Source of the DNA: Sphingomonas sp. OK281
GTDB taxonomy: Bacteria; Pseudomonadota; Alphaproteobacteria; Sphingomonadales; Sphingomonadaceae
Reading direction: 5' to 3'
NCBI RefSeq assembly: GCF_900115295.1
Contig: NZ_FOVZ01000004.1
Location: 248,001 to 312,000, forward strand
Length of the DNA stretch: 64,000 nt
The number at the start of each line of letters is the position of its first letter. Position 1 is the first letter of the stretch. Below, one piece after another: positions 43,793 through 52,643 of this stretch. The notes beneath the pieces are model-generated. The model had not been told where the DNA came from, did not search any database, and saw only the letters and a list, made by a program, of their open reading frames with translations. The position numbers and the translations under genes are program-made.

Positions 43793-43900
43793 CACCACCC
43801 CGGCGAAGGCCGGGGCCCAGTTGGAAAGGTCGCAGTAACGACGGACCGCCCTCCGTTAGCAACGTTCCCCAACTGGGCCCCGGCCTCCGCCGGGGTGGTG
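43793..43900. repeat. Family C palindromic repeat
   Basis: CACCACCCCGGCGAAGGCCG and CGGCCTCCGCCGGGGTGGTG are the outer arms; AGTTGGAAAGGTCGCAGTAA marks the conserved inner left part. Confidence 0.65.
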
Positions 43901-43930
43901 TAACGGTCGGGGCGCCCGCCCCTTCCTTGT

Positions 43931-43982
43931 TCTCCCGCGAAGGCAGGAGCCCAGTCTGGGTCCCCGCCTTCGCGGGGAAACA
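43931..43982. repeat. Family D palindromic repeat
   Basis: TTCTCCCGCGAAGGCAGGAG is mirrored by TCCCCGCCTTCGCGGGGAAA around CCCAGTCTGGG. It is 30 bases from the family C copy. Confidence 0.65.
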
Positions 43983-44156
43983 ATTCTTGGGACGTTGGCG
44001 GGCCTTACGTCGCACAAAACACCCTCAAACAATCAAACAGGTTACTCTTTCTTCCCTATTTCCAACCCTTACTTTTCAACTGACATACTTCTGGTACATC
44101 CTCGTGGTTTAGGCCGACCAACAGCTGCCACCACCGATCGCGAGCGGATACCAAAC

Positions 44157-45383
44157 TTGATAGCCACACGATTTTCTGCGCGGCGGTGCGCCATCCTGCT
44201 GGTGCCCGCACTGGCGCTCGCCGCCTGCTCCGGCGGCGACGACAAGGCCCAGGGCAAGGCCGGCCGCAGTGGCCAGCCCGGTCAGGGCACGCCGACCGTC
44301 GGCTACGTCGTCGTCCAGCCGACCAGCGTCGCGATGACCACCGAACTCAGCGGCCGCACCACCGCGTTCGAAAGCTCGGACGTCCGCCCGCAGGTCACCG
44401 GCATCATCCGCCGCCGCTTCTTCACCGAGGGTACGCTCGTCAAGAAGGGCCAGCCGCTCTACGAGATCGACCAGCGACTCTATCGCGCCGCCGCCAACGA
44501 GGCGCAGGCCAACCTCCAGAGTGCGCGCGCCAACCAGCAGGCGCAGACCATTCTCGCACAGCGCTACAAGCCGCTCGCCGAGATGGAGGCGATCAGCAAG
44601 CAGGACTATACCAACGCGGTCGCCACCTCGCGCCAGGCCACCGCCTCGGTCGCGCAGACCCGCGCCGCGCTGGAGACAGCGCAGATCAACCTCAAATTCA
44701 CGACCGTCCCCGCGCCGATCACCGGGCGCATCGGCCGCTCGCTGTTCACCGTCGGCGCGCTCGTGTCCGCGACGCAGACCGACCCGCTCGCGCAGATCCA
44801 GCGACTCGACCCGATGTTCGTCGACATCCAGCAATCCTCCGGCGACCTGCTCGCGCTGCGTCGCTCGCTCGGCCAGAATGGCATCGTCGCGACCCGCGCC
44901 GAAGTCCGCCTCACGCTCGAGGACGGCAGCGAATATGGTGCGACCGGCACGGTCGAGTTCGCCGAAGCGCTGGTCAATACCGAGACCGGCACCGTGACGC
45001 TGCGCGCGCGCTTCCCCAATCCGCAAGGGCTGCTGCTCCCCGGCATGTTCGTCCAGGCCAAGTTCGCGCAGGCGATCAACCAGCGCGCGTTCCTCGTGCC
45101 GCAGGCGGGCGTGTCGCGCGATGCCAAGGGCAATGCGACGGTCTACGTCGTCGATGCGAACAACAAGGCGGTGCAGAAGAAGATCAAGGCCGACCGCACG
45201 CAGGGCGCATTCTGGGTGGTCACCAGCGGGCTCAACCCCGGCGACAGGATCATCACGCAGGGCCTGTCGAAGATCGCGCCGAACCAGGGCGTGAAGCCGG
45301 TGCCGGAAAACACCGCGCAGAAGATCGAAGCGCCCAAGGACGACTCTTCAAACGGCGACTCCAGCCAGAAAAAGGCCGGCTAA
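44157..45383 (+). CDS. RND efflux periplasmic adaptor (AcrA/MexA family)
   Basis: A 408-residue lipoprotein. The signal ends in LALAAC with C24 lipidated. GYVVVQPTSVAMTTELSGRT begins the barrel, VRPQVTGIIRRRFFTEGTLVKKGQPLYEID is the split lipoyl domain, residues about 105-165 form the alpha-hairpin, and INLKFTTVPAPITGRIGRSLFTVGALV closes the lipoyl domain. The start is a TTG with GAGCGG upstream; no ATG fits the signal peptide. Six bases before the pump gene. No regulator gene is adjacent. Confidence 0.88.
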   Translation: MIATRFSARRCAILLVPALALAACSGGDDKAQGKAGRSGQPGQGTPTVGYVVVQPTSVAMTTELSGRTTAFESSDVRPQVTGIIRRRFFTEGTLVKKGQPLYEIDQRLYRAAANEAQANLQSARANQQAQTILAQRYKPLAEMEAISKQDYTNAVATSRQATASVAQTRAALETAQINLKFTTVPAPITGRIGRSLFTVGALVSATQTDPLAQIQRLDPMFVDIQQSSGDLLALRRSLGQNGIVATRAEVRLTLEDGSEYGATGTVEFAEALVNTETGTVTLRARFPNPQGLLLPGMFVQAKFAQAINQRAFLVPQAGVSRDAKGNATVYVVDANNKAVQKKIKADRTQGAFWVVTSGLNPGDRIITQGLSKIAPNQGVKPVPENTAQKIEAPKDDSSNGDSSQKKAG

Positions 45384-45389
45384 GCTCTT

Positions 45390-48300
45390 ATGTTATCCCG
45401 TGTCTTCATTGATCGCCCGATCTTCGCCTGGGTGCTCGCGATCATCGTGATGCTCGGCGGCATCGGCGCGATCATGAGCCTGCCGATCGCGCAGTACCCC
45501 GACGTCGCGCCTCCACAGGTGACCGTCCGCGCGACCTTCCCGGGGGCCAACGCACAGACCATCCAGAACAGCGTCACGCAGGTCGTCGAGCAATCGCTGA
45601 CCGGCATCGATGGCCTGATCTATTTCAGCTCGTCCTCGTCGTCGCGCGGCTCGGTGACGATCACCGTGACGTTCGAGAAGGGCACCGATCCCGACATCGC
45701 GCAGGTCCAGGTCCAGAACCAGGTCCAGCAGACGCTGTCCCGCCTCCCCACGCAGGTGCAGCAGCAGGGCCTCGTGGTGCGGAAATCGAACCCGGACAAC
45801 CTCCTGATCGTCGGCGTCTATGACGAAACCGACAAGCTGACCAATCAGGACGTCTCGGACTATCTCGTCTCGAACCTGCAAGACCCGCTCGGCCGTATTC
45901 CGGGGATCGGCGACAGCAACGTGTTCGGCGCGCAATACGCGATGCGGATCTGGCTGAACCCGAACAAGCTCGCCAGCTACCAGCTGATCCCGAGCGACGT
46001 GACCACCGCGATCCAGGCGCAGAATACCGAAGTCGCCGCTGGCGAGCTCGGCGGGCAGCCCCAGCCCGACACGCAGATGCTGAACGCCACCGTCACCGCG
46101 CAGTCGCGCCTCCAGACGCCCGAGCAGTTCGCCAACATCATCCTGAAGACGACCAACGACAGCGCCGTGGTCAAGCTGCGCGACGTCGCCCGGATCGAGC
46201 TGGGTGCGGAGAACTACAACGCGCGCAGCCGCGTCAACGCGCATCCCGGCGCCGGCATCGCGGTGCTGCTCGCGCCGGGCGCCGACGCGCTCAAGACCGC
46301 CGAGCTGGTCAAGGCGTTCGTCGCCAAGTCCGCCAAGAGCTTCCCGCCAGGCCTCAAATTCGCCTACGCCAACGACACCACCGACTTCATCAAGCTGTCG
46401 ATCGACGAGGTCGTGAAGACGCTGATCGAGGCGGTCATCCTCGTCGTTATCGTCATGTTCGTGTTCCTGCAAAGCTGGCGCGCGACGCTGATCCCGACGA
46501 TCGCGGTCCCGGTCGTGCTGCTCGGCACGTTCGGCGTGTTCTATCTCGCCGGCTTCTCGATCAACACGCTGACGCTGTTCGGGCTCGTGCTCGCGATCGG
46601 CCTGCTGGTCGACGACGCGATCGTCGTGGTCGAGAACGTCGAGCGCCTGATGGAGGAAAATCCCGAGATGACGCCTCGGGAGGCGACGATCGAGTCGATG
46701 AACGAGATCACCGTCGCTCTGGTCGCGATCGCGCTGGTGCTGTCGGCGGTGTTCCTGCCGATGGCGTTCTTCGGCGGATCGACCGGCGTGATCTACCGCC
46801 AGTTCTCGCTGACGATGGTGTCGGCGATGGTGCTGTCGGTGCTGGTCGCGCTGATCCTCTCCCCCGCCCTCACCGCGACGCTGCTCAAGCAGAAGCAGAA
46901 GGACGCAGACGGCAACACCGAGAAGAGCTGGGGCGAACGCAAATTCCCGAAGGTCGCGCACTTTTTCACGCGGGCCGGCGACAAGTTCAACAGCGGGTTC
47001 GAGAAGGGCACGCAAAAATACACCAGTGCCGTGCAGTCGGTGATCGATCGCAAGTGGCTGTTCCTGCTGATCTACGCGGTGATCGTCGCGGTGCTCGCGG
47101 TGCTGTTCCTGCGACTGCCGACGGGCTTCCTGCCGACCGAGGACCAGGGCTCGGGCATCGTCCAGTTCCAGCTGCCCGCGGGTGCCACGCAAGGCCGCAC
47201 CTTCGCGCTGCAGAAGCAGATCGAGCAATATTACTACACCAACGAGAAGGCCAACGTCCGCACAATGTTCACCGTCAGCGGTGGCGGCGGTGGCGGCGCG
47301 AGCGGCCAGAACACCGGGCAGGGCTTCATCGCGTTCGCACCGTGGGACGACCGCAAGGGCAAGGAAAACACCGCCGACGCGATCACCGGTCGCGCGTCGA
47401 AGGCCTTCGCCGGCTTCCGTGACGCGCAGGTCTATTCGCTCGTGCCCCCGGCGGTGCGCGGTCTGGGCTCGTCGAACGGCTTCACGATGGAGCTGCAGAA
47501 CGCCGGTGGACTCAGCCAGACCGAGTTCAACGCCGCGCGCGACAAGTTGCTCGCGCTCGCCCGCGCCGACTCGTCGCTGACCGCGATCCGCCTGACCGAA
47601 CTGCCCGACGTCGCCACGCTGCGCGTCGACGCCGACCAGCAGAAGCTGTCGACGCTCGGCCTGACGCAAGCCAACGTGAACTCGACGCTGTCGACCGCCT
47701 GGGGTGGTCAGTACGTCAACGACTTCATCGACCGTGGCCGGGTCAAGCGCGTCTATGTCCAGGGCGACGCACAGTTCCGTGCGCAGCCATCGGACCTCAG
47801 CCAGTGGTTCGTGCGCGGCTCGAACGGCCAGATGGCGCCGTTCTCGTCATTCGCGAAGACCAGTTGGGGCCAGGCACCGACGACGCTGTCGCGCTTCAAC
47901 GGCATCGCCTCGTACGAGATCCAGGGCTCCGGCGCGACGGGCGTCAGTTCGGGCGATGCGATGAACCGGATTGCCGAGCTTGCGGGCCAAATCCCCGGCA
48001 CCTCGGTCGCGTGGTCCGGCCTGTCGTATCAGGAACGCCTGTCCTCGGGTCAGGCACCGATCCTCTACGGGCTGTCGCTGCTGGTCGTGTTCCTGTGCCT
48101 CGCCGCGCTGTACGAGAGCTGGTCGATCCCGATCGCGGTGCTGCTCGTGATCCCATTGGGCCTCGTCGGCGCGATCCTCGCAGTCACCCTGCGCGGGCTG
48201 ATCAACGACGTCTATCTCCAGATCGGCCTGCTGACGACGATGGGCCTGGCGGCAAAGAACGCGATCCTGATGATCGAGTTCGCCGAGCAGGAAGAGAAGA

Positions 48301-48686
48301 AGGGCAAGCGCGTCATCGAGGCGGCGCTGTCCGCGGCGAAGATCCGATTGCGCCCGATCCTGATGACCTCGTTCGCGTTCATCCTCGGCGTGTTGCCTCT
48401 GGCCCTCTCGACCGGCGCCGGCGCGAACAGCCGTATCGCGATCGGTACGGCGGTGGTCGGCGGCATGCTGACCGCGACGATCCTGGCGATCTTCTACATC
48501 CCGCTGTTCTTCGTCCTCGTCCGCCGCGGCGCGCGCGACGGCATCGCCAAGCTGCGGGGACGCCCGACCGGCTTCCAGGGTCATGGCGACGACCACGGGC
48601 ATGACGGCGACGGCCATGATGGCGATCGCAACGAACCGCTCGGCCCGCCCGAACCACAGGGCCCTCACCGGCCGGAGCCCGCATGA
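45390..48686 (+). CDS. RND multidrug efflux pump (AcrB/MexB, HAE1) with His/Asp-rich tail
   Basis: A 1098-residue inner-membrane proton antiporter. MLSRVFIDRPIFAWVLAIIV and PIAQYPDVAPPQV are HAE1 hallmarks; D408 and D409 in GLLVDDAIVVVENVER are the proton-relay pair; GLAAKNAILMIEFAEQ lies in TM10. The protein is about 50 residues longer than AcrB because of a C-terminal cytoplasmic tail in which residues 1065-1079 read HGDDHGHDGDGHDGD, followed by a proline-rich end. The tail could bind metal ions (inference). Its stop overlaps the channel gene. Confidence 0.92.
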   Translation: MLSRVFIDRPIFAWVLAIIVMLGGIGAIMSLPIAQYPDVAPPQVTVRATFPGANAQTIQNSVTQVVEQSLTGIDGLIYFSSSSSSRGSVTITVTFEKGTDPDIAQVQVQNQVQQTLSRLPTQVQQQGLVVRKSNPDNLLIVGVYDETDKLTNQDVSDYLVSNLQDPLGRIPGIGDSNVFGAQYAMRIWLNPNKLASYQLIPSDVTTAIQAQNTEVAAGELGGQPQPDTQMLNATVTAQSRLQTPEQFANIILKTTNDSAVVKLRDVARIELGAENYNARSRVNAHPGAGIAVLLAPGADALKTAELVKAFVAKSAKSFPPGLKFAYANDTTDFIKLSIDEVVKTLIEAVILVVIVMFVFLQSWRATLIPTIAVPVVLLGTFGVFYLAGFSINTLTLFGLVLAIGLLVDDAIVVVENVERLMEENPEMTPREATIESMNEITVALVAIALVLSAVFLPMAFFGGSTGVIYRQFSLTMVSAMVLSVLVALILSPALTATLLKQKQKDADGNTEKSWGERKFPKVAHFFTRAGDKFNSGFEKGTQKYTSAVQSVIDRKWLFLLIYAVIVAVLAVLFLRLPTGFLPTEDQGSGIVQFQLPAGATQGRTFALQKQIEQYYYTNEKANVRTMFTVSGGGGGGASGQNTGQGFIAFAPWDDRKGKENTADAITGRASKAFAGFRDAQVYSLVPPAVRGLGSSNGFTMELQNAGGLSQTEFNAARDKLLALARADSSLTAIRLTELPDVATLRVDADQQKLSTLGLTQANVNSTLSTAWGGQYVNDFIDRGRVKRVYVQGDAQFRAQPSDLSQWFVRGSNGQMAPFSSFAKTSWGQAPTTLSRFNGIASYEIQGSGATGVSSGDAMNRIAELAGQIPGTSVAWSGLSYQERLSSGQAPILYGLSLLVVFLCLAALYESWSIPIAVLLVIPLGLVGAILAVTLRGLINDVYLQIGLLTTMGLAAKNAILMIEFAEQEEKKGKRVIEAALSAAKIRLRPILMTSFAFILGVLPLALSTGAGANSRIAIGTAVVGGMLTATILAIFYIPLFFVLVRRGARDGIAKLRGRPTGFQGHGDDHGHDGDGHDGDRNEPLGPPEPQGPHRPEPA

Positions 48687-50269
48687 TGCGTTCGCTAGTC
48701 CTGATCCTCGCCGCCTCGACCGCGCTCGCCGGTTGCTCGCTCGCGCCTAAATACGCGCGTACCGAACTCCCGGTGCCGCCCTCGCTCCCGGTCGGCGACG
48801 CGTATCTGCGCCAGTCGGAGGCCGCGCTGCCGGCGATCACCTATCGCGACGTGTTCCGCGACCCACGGCTCCAGCAGATCATCGTCCAGGCGCTGGCGAA
48901 CAACCGCGATCTCCGCGTCGCCGCCGCCAACATCGCCGCCGCGCGTGCGCAATACCGCATCCAGCGCGGCGACCTGTTGCCGCAGATCGATGCGAGCGGT
49001 CGCTACACATATTCCGGCGGCGGGAGCGGCACGCGCAGCACCGTCTCGAGCGGCACGGGGACCACGACGGGCACCGGAACCGGCACGACCACCGGCACCA
49101 CCACCGGCACCGGCACGACTAGCGGGACCGGCACGACCACCGGTACGACCGGCTCGGTGGTGACGTCCTCGAGTTCGAGCAGCGCGTTCTCGGTCGATCT
49201 CGGCACCACCGCGTTCGAACTCGACCTGTTCGGCCGCATCCGGTCGCTGACCGGCGCCGCGCTCGATCGCTATTTCGCGACCGAAGCCGCCGCGCGCGCC
49301 ACCCGCCTGACGCTGGTCGGCGACATTGCCGACGCGTGGCTCACCTACGCGTCGGACCAGAGCCTGCTCAAGATCGCGCAGGACACCGTCGCCAGTTCGC
49401 AGCGCAGCGTCACGCTGACCAACGCGCGGTTGCGCGGCGGCGTCGCGCCACGCACCGACCTGCGGCAGGCACAGCAGATCCTGTTCACCGCGCAGTCCGA
49501 CCTCGCGCAGCAGCGCACCGCGCTCGCACAGGACGTCAACGCGCTGCAATTATTGGTCGGCGCGCCGGTCGATGCGGCGCTATTGCCCGTGTCGATCGAG
49601 CAGGCCCTGCCGACCGTCGCCGCGCTCCCGGCGGGGCTCGACAGCAGCATCCTCCTGCGCCGGCCGGACGTCGTGGAATCGGAATATGAACTGCGCGCCA
49701 CCAACGCCGAGATCGGCGCGGCGCGCGCGGAACTGTTCCCGAAGATTTCGCTGACCGGCATCCTCGGTTTCGCGAGCACGTCGCTGACCTCGCTGTTCAG
49801 CGGCGGCGCGTTCAACTATTCGGTCGCGCCCTCGGTCAGCTACCCGATCTTCCGCGCCGGTGCGGGGATCGCCGGGGTCGCCTATTCGAAGGCGCAACGC
49901 GACGCCGCGCTCGCGACCTACGAAAAGACGATCCAGACGGCGTTCCAGGAGACGGCCGACGCGCTGGCTCGCCAGGGCACGATCGCGGACCAGTTGAAGG
50001 CGAACCAGAACTTCTCGGAGGCCGCTCTGGACACGTATCGCCTGTCCGACGCGCGCTATCGCGGCGGGATCGACACCTTCCTCAACTCGCTCGACGCGCA
50101 GCGGTCACTGTATACGGCACAGCGAAACCTCGTCGCGACGCAACTCGTCGGCGCGAGCAACCGCGTGACGCTGTACCGCGTGCTGGGCGGGGATTCGACG
50201 CTGGAAGCCACCGCAGGCGGTCCGCAACCGGTGACGATGAGCGGCGCTTCGCGGGCGGAAACGGACTGA
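48683..50269 (+). CDS. RND outer-membrane channel (NodT/OprM family) with Gly-Thr repeat loop
   Basis: A 528-residue lipoprotein (lipobox LAGC, C18). NNRDLRVAAANIAAARAQYRI, TAFELDLFGRIRSL and LLRRPDVVESEYELRATNAEIGAARAELFP are family motifs in the two duplicated halves. Residues 111-168 are an insertion between the first two beta strands, with a run of Gly-Thr units at 124-157 and then a serine stretch; this position is the first surface loop. It overlaps the pump gene (ATGA), completing a tripartite system. Confidence 0.9.
   Translation: MMRSLVLILAASTALAGCSLAPKYARTELPVPPSLPVGDAYLRQSEAALPAITYRDVFRDPRLQQIIVQALANNRDLRVAAANIAAARAQYRIQRGDLLPQIDASGRYTYSGGGSGTRSTVSSGTGTTTGTGTGTTTGTTTGTGTTSGTGTTTGTTGSVVTSSSSSSAFSVDLGTTAFELDLFGRIRSLTGAALDRYFATEAAARATRLTLVGDIADAWLTYASDQSLLKIAQDTVASSQRSVTLTNARLRGGVAPRTDLRQAQQILFTAQSDLAQQRTALAQDVNALQLLVGAPVDAALLPVSIEQALPTVAALPAGLDSSILLRRPDVVESEYELRATNAEIGAARAELFPKISLTGILGFASTSLTSLFSGGAFNYSVAPSVSYPIFRAGAGIAGVAYSKAQRDAALATYEKTIQTAFQETADALARQGTIADQLKANQNFSEAALDTYRLSDARYRGGIDTFLNSLDAQRSLYTAQRNLVATQLVGASNRVTLYRVLGGDSTLEATAGGPQPVTMSGASRAETD
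49052..49153 (+). repeat. Gly-Thr-coding tandem repeat inside the channel gene
   Basis: Imperfect GGCACGACCACC-like units repeat across about 100 bases and encode alternating Gly and Thr. Unit number could vary by slippage; units of multiples of three keep the frame. Confidence 0.6.
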
Positions 50270-50335
50270 GGCACCGGGGGTATCGCGTCGAGGTGTCGGC
50301 GCACGCAGGCCCCCCGTTGCCGTCGACCAATTGGC

Positions 50336-50442
50336 TCCACCCCGGCGGAGGCCGGGGCCCAGTTGGCAAGGTCGTAGTAACGACGGGCCGCGCTCCGCTA
50401 GCTGTGTTTCCCAACTGGGCCCCGGCCTCCGCCGGGGGGGCG
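50336..50442. repeat. Family C palindromic repeat
   Basis: CCACCCCGGCGGAGGCCGGG and CCCCGGCCTCCGCCGGGG are the arms; the inner part AGTTGGCAAGGTCGTAGTAA matches the copy at 43793 closely. Confidence 0.65.
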
Positions 50443-50475
50443 TGATAGTCGTAAGGGTCGCGGCAACCGCTCCGT

Positions 50476-50528
50476 GTTCTCCCGCGAAGGCGGGAGCCTA
50501 GTCTGGGTCCCCGCCTTCGCGGGGAAAC
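50476..50528. repeat. Family D palindromic repeat
   Basis: TTCTCCCGCGAAGGCGGGAG and TCCCCGCCTTCGCGGGGAAA flank a CCTAGTCTGGG centre. Its left edge is 33 bases from the family C copy. Confidence 0.65.
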
Positions 50529-50565
50529 AAGCTTCTCAATATAGATGACCAACTCCAGTTTCAGA

Positions 50566-50672
50566 ACCACCCCGGCGGAGGCCGGGGCCCAACTGGCAAG
50601 GTCACAGTAACGAAGCGCTGCACGTCGTCACAAACCCGTCCCGATTGGGCCCCGGCCTCCGCCGGGGTGGTG
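50566..50672. repeat. Family C palindromic repeat, second copy in the gap
   Basis: CCACCCCGGCGGAGGCCGGG and CCCCGGCCTCCGCCGGGGTGG are the arms; the inner AAGGTCACAGTAACGA is shared with other copies but the right inner half has diverged. Confidence 0.65.
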
Positions 50673-50673
50673 C

Positions 50674-51243
50674 CTAAGACAGGTACGTCAGCCCATACCC
50701 CCTGGCCCGCCGCGCAGCTTCAGCTTTCACCTCCAACCACTGCTCGCGCTCCGCCACCGCATCGGCAAGCGCCCGGTGATCCGGCACCCGTCCATTCCGC
50801 CGTTGCGACACCTCGCCGACCACCTCCCGCGCCAAAGCCTCCCGCACCGCCGGCGGCTCGACACCCGCCAGACACGCTCGTGCAGCCTCCAGTTGCGCCT
50901 CGTCGCTATCGCGCAACCGCAACACCCGCCGCGGCTGCCCGCCAGCCCGCAGCAACGCGCTTAGCCATTTGCCATCCCAGGACGGCGCGCTCGCCAGCAG
51001 ATCATGCCCCGCCAACGCGTCGACCATTCGCGCCGCCACGACGGTGTGGTCCTCGCCAGTCTCTTCCAACACGCGTCGCTCGATCCGGTGGATAGCCTGC
51101 GCCGCCGGATCCCAGTCGGTCCATTCTGCCGCGGGCCGGATCAGGTGGCTTTCCGACGTCCCGTCCTCGAACACCCACGCCACCTCGATCGGGTAGCTCG
51201 CCTTCGCTAACGACGACGCTTCGAAATCGAGGAAGGCGAGCAT
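50674..51243 (-). CDS. DEDD-family 3'-5' exonuclease-like protein
   Basis: A 189-residue protein beginning MLAFLDFEASSL, with D6 and E8 as ExoI metal ligands; SAPSWDGKWLSALLR resembles ExoII and DHRALADAVAE carries the His and Asp of a DEDDh ExoIII motif. The fold is that of RNase T/DnaQ-like exonucleases. Substrate unknown. It lies five bases downstream of the oxidoreductase gene on the same strand. Confidence 0.75.
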   Translation of the reverse strand: MLAFLDFEASSLAKASYPIEVAWVFEDGTSESHLIRPAAEWTDWDPAAQAIHRIERRVLEETGEDHTVVAARMVDALAGHDLLASAPSWDGKWLSALLRAGGQPRRVLRLRDSDEAQLEAARACLAGVEPPAVREALAREVVGEVSQRRNGRVPDHRALADAVAEREQWLEVKAEAARRARGYGLTYLS

Positions 51244-51248
51244 GCCGC

Positions 51249-52388
51249 TCAGCCGGTCGGGCTGGCGGCGTGGACGAGCTTGGGCTCCTTGACCGGCGAC
51301 AGGGTCTGCTCCTGGTCCGCCGAAATCCGCCGCGACCGCTGGAACGGCGGCAACGTCACCGCCCGGCCCGTCTTCAACGCCTCGAGCACGCCCTCGATCA
51401 CGCGCAAGTCGGCAAGCCCCTCCTCCGCATCCGGCTCGGGATCGCGATCCTCGAGGATGCAGTCGGAGAAATACCGCATCTCGCCACCGAACTGGTCGGT
51501 CGGCTTGAAGCTTTCATGGCTCTTCTTCTCGCCGATCGTCACGCGCTGCTCCATCGCGTCGCCGAAGCCGTAGGCCGGGTCCATATGGATGCTGCCCTTG
51601 GTGCCCGAGATCGTCAGGCTGTCGACATTGTTCGCAGAATAGGAAACCGTGAACTGCGCGAGCCGATTGCCGGGAAAGCGCAGCGTGACCGCGAACGTGT
51701 CGTCGAGGTCGCCCAGCCCCGCTTCCGGATGCCGCGTCGCGACTGCCGAAACGACCTCGATCGGTTCGGCACCGAACAGGTAGCGCGTCGCGTTGATCGG
51801 GTACGGCGCCATGTCGAACAGCGGCCCGGCGATGATGCCGTTCTTGACGCGGTGGTTGGCGGGATCGACCTTCTGCGTGAAGCACGAGGTGAACGCGACC
51901 AGTTCGCCGAGTTCGCCGGCGCGGATGCGGCGGATCGCGTCGAGCGTCGACGGCTCGAAATGCAGCCGGTACGCGGTCATCAGCTTGGCGGACGATGCGC
52001 GCTCGGCGTCGCGGATCGCCTCCGCCTTTTCGACCGAAATCTCCAGCGGCTTCTCCGACAGCACGTGGACCCCTGCCCTCAGCGCGGGGATCGCGAACTC
52101 GGCATGGCGCCAGTTCGGCGTCCCAAGATACACCGCGTCGATCAGCCCGGAGGCGAGCAGTTCGTCGAACTGGTCGTAGCGATAGGTCGCCTCGACACCG
52201 TACATCTTGCCGAGCGCGCGGGCCTTCTCCGCGTCGTCTGTCACCAGCGCGGTGATGTCCGAATTGCCGGTATGCGCGACGCCCGGCATCATCGATGCCT
52301 GCGAGATGTCGCCGAGCCCGACGATCGCATAGCGGACCTTCTTCTTGCCCAGCCCGAGGGCCGACGTGATCGTGGAAACTGCGCTCAT
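51249..52388 (-). CDS. Gfo/Idh/MocA-family oxidoreductase
   Basis: A 379-residue NAD(P)-dependent oxidoreductase: AIVGLGDISQASMMPGVAH binds the cofactor, HVLSEKPLEIS (EKP at 112-114) is the family signature, and GPLFDMAPYPINATRYLFGAEP resembles glucose-fructose oxidoreductase-like proteins and sugar dehydrogenases. No Tat signal is present, so it is cytoplasmic. The ATG at 52388 has GAGG eight bases upstream. Substrate not deducible from the neighbours. Confidence 0.83.
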   Translation of the reverse strand: MSAVSTITSALGLGKKKVRYAIVGLGDISQASMMPGVAHTGNSDITALVTDDAEKARALGKMYGVEATYRYDQFDELLASGLIDAVYLGTPNWRHAEFAIPALRAGVHVLSEKPLEISVEKAEAIRDAERASSAKLMTAYRLHFEPSTLDAIRRIRAGELGELVAFTSCFTQKVDPANHRVKNGIIAGPLFDMAPYPINATRYLFGAEPIEVVSAVATRHPEAGLGDLDDTFAVTLRFPGNRLAQFTVSYSANNVDSLTISGTKGSIHMDPAYGFGDAMEQRVTIGEKKSHESFKPTDQFGGEMRYFSDCILEDRDPEPDAEEGLADLRVIEGVLEALKTGRAVTLPPFQRSRRISADQEQTLSPVKEPKLVHAASPTG

Positions 52389-52477
52389 GGGAAATGCCTC
52401 GGTGGATAGGGTCACGCGCTCAACGCCACAGCGCGGATAGCTATCCCGGATTTTTCTGCTGACGACATCGGACTTGC

Positions 52478-52503
52478 GCCGTTCCGACCTTCGACGGAAC
52501 GGC
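52478..52503. promoter_or_regulatory. 9-bp inverted repeat upstream of the GGDEF-EAL gene
   Basis: GCCGTTCCG and CGGAACGGC are perfect inverted copies around eight bases, in the divergent gap between the oxidoreductase and the cyclic-di-GMP gene. It may be an operator; no T-run follows. Confidence 0.35.
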
Positions 52504-52643
52504 AGAACATATTGTTTCGATACGAGAAATCCTCGGGGGATTTACGCGAAAGAAACCAATTCGGGGGAAATACCGCGACACGCGAGTGTTCGGGCATCGC
52601 GCGCCATATCCGGCATTTGGCCCTCAAGGTGACGAATACCGCG

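Larger units (their letters stand above)
43702..44156. other. 455-base divergent intergenic region with repeats
   Basis: It separates rpiA and the efflux operon, which face away from each other. A fragment of the 39637-type repeat (43717-43744), one family C and one family D repeat fill 43717-43982. The last 170 bases are richer in A and T and probably hold the efflux promoter, but I see no clear -35/-10 pair or operator. Confidence 0.5.
50270..50673. other. 404-base convergent gap with three repeats
   Basis: Between the channel gene and the convergent exonuclease gene lie two family C repeats and one family D repeat. No gene is supported. Confidence 0.6.

Noticed and set aside
45393..47669. 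A 758-codon minus-strand frame opposite the RND pump
   Set aside because: Shadow frame; no motif and the pump reading is certain.
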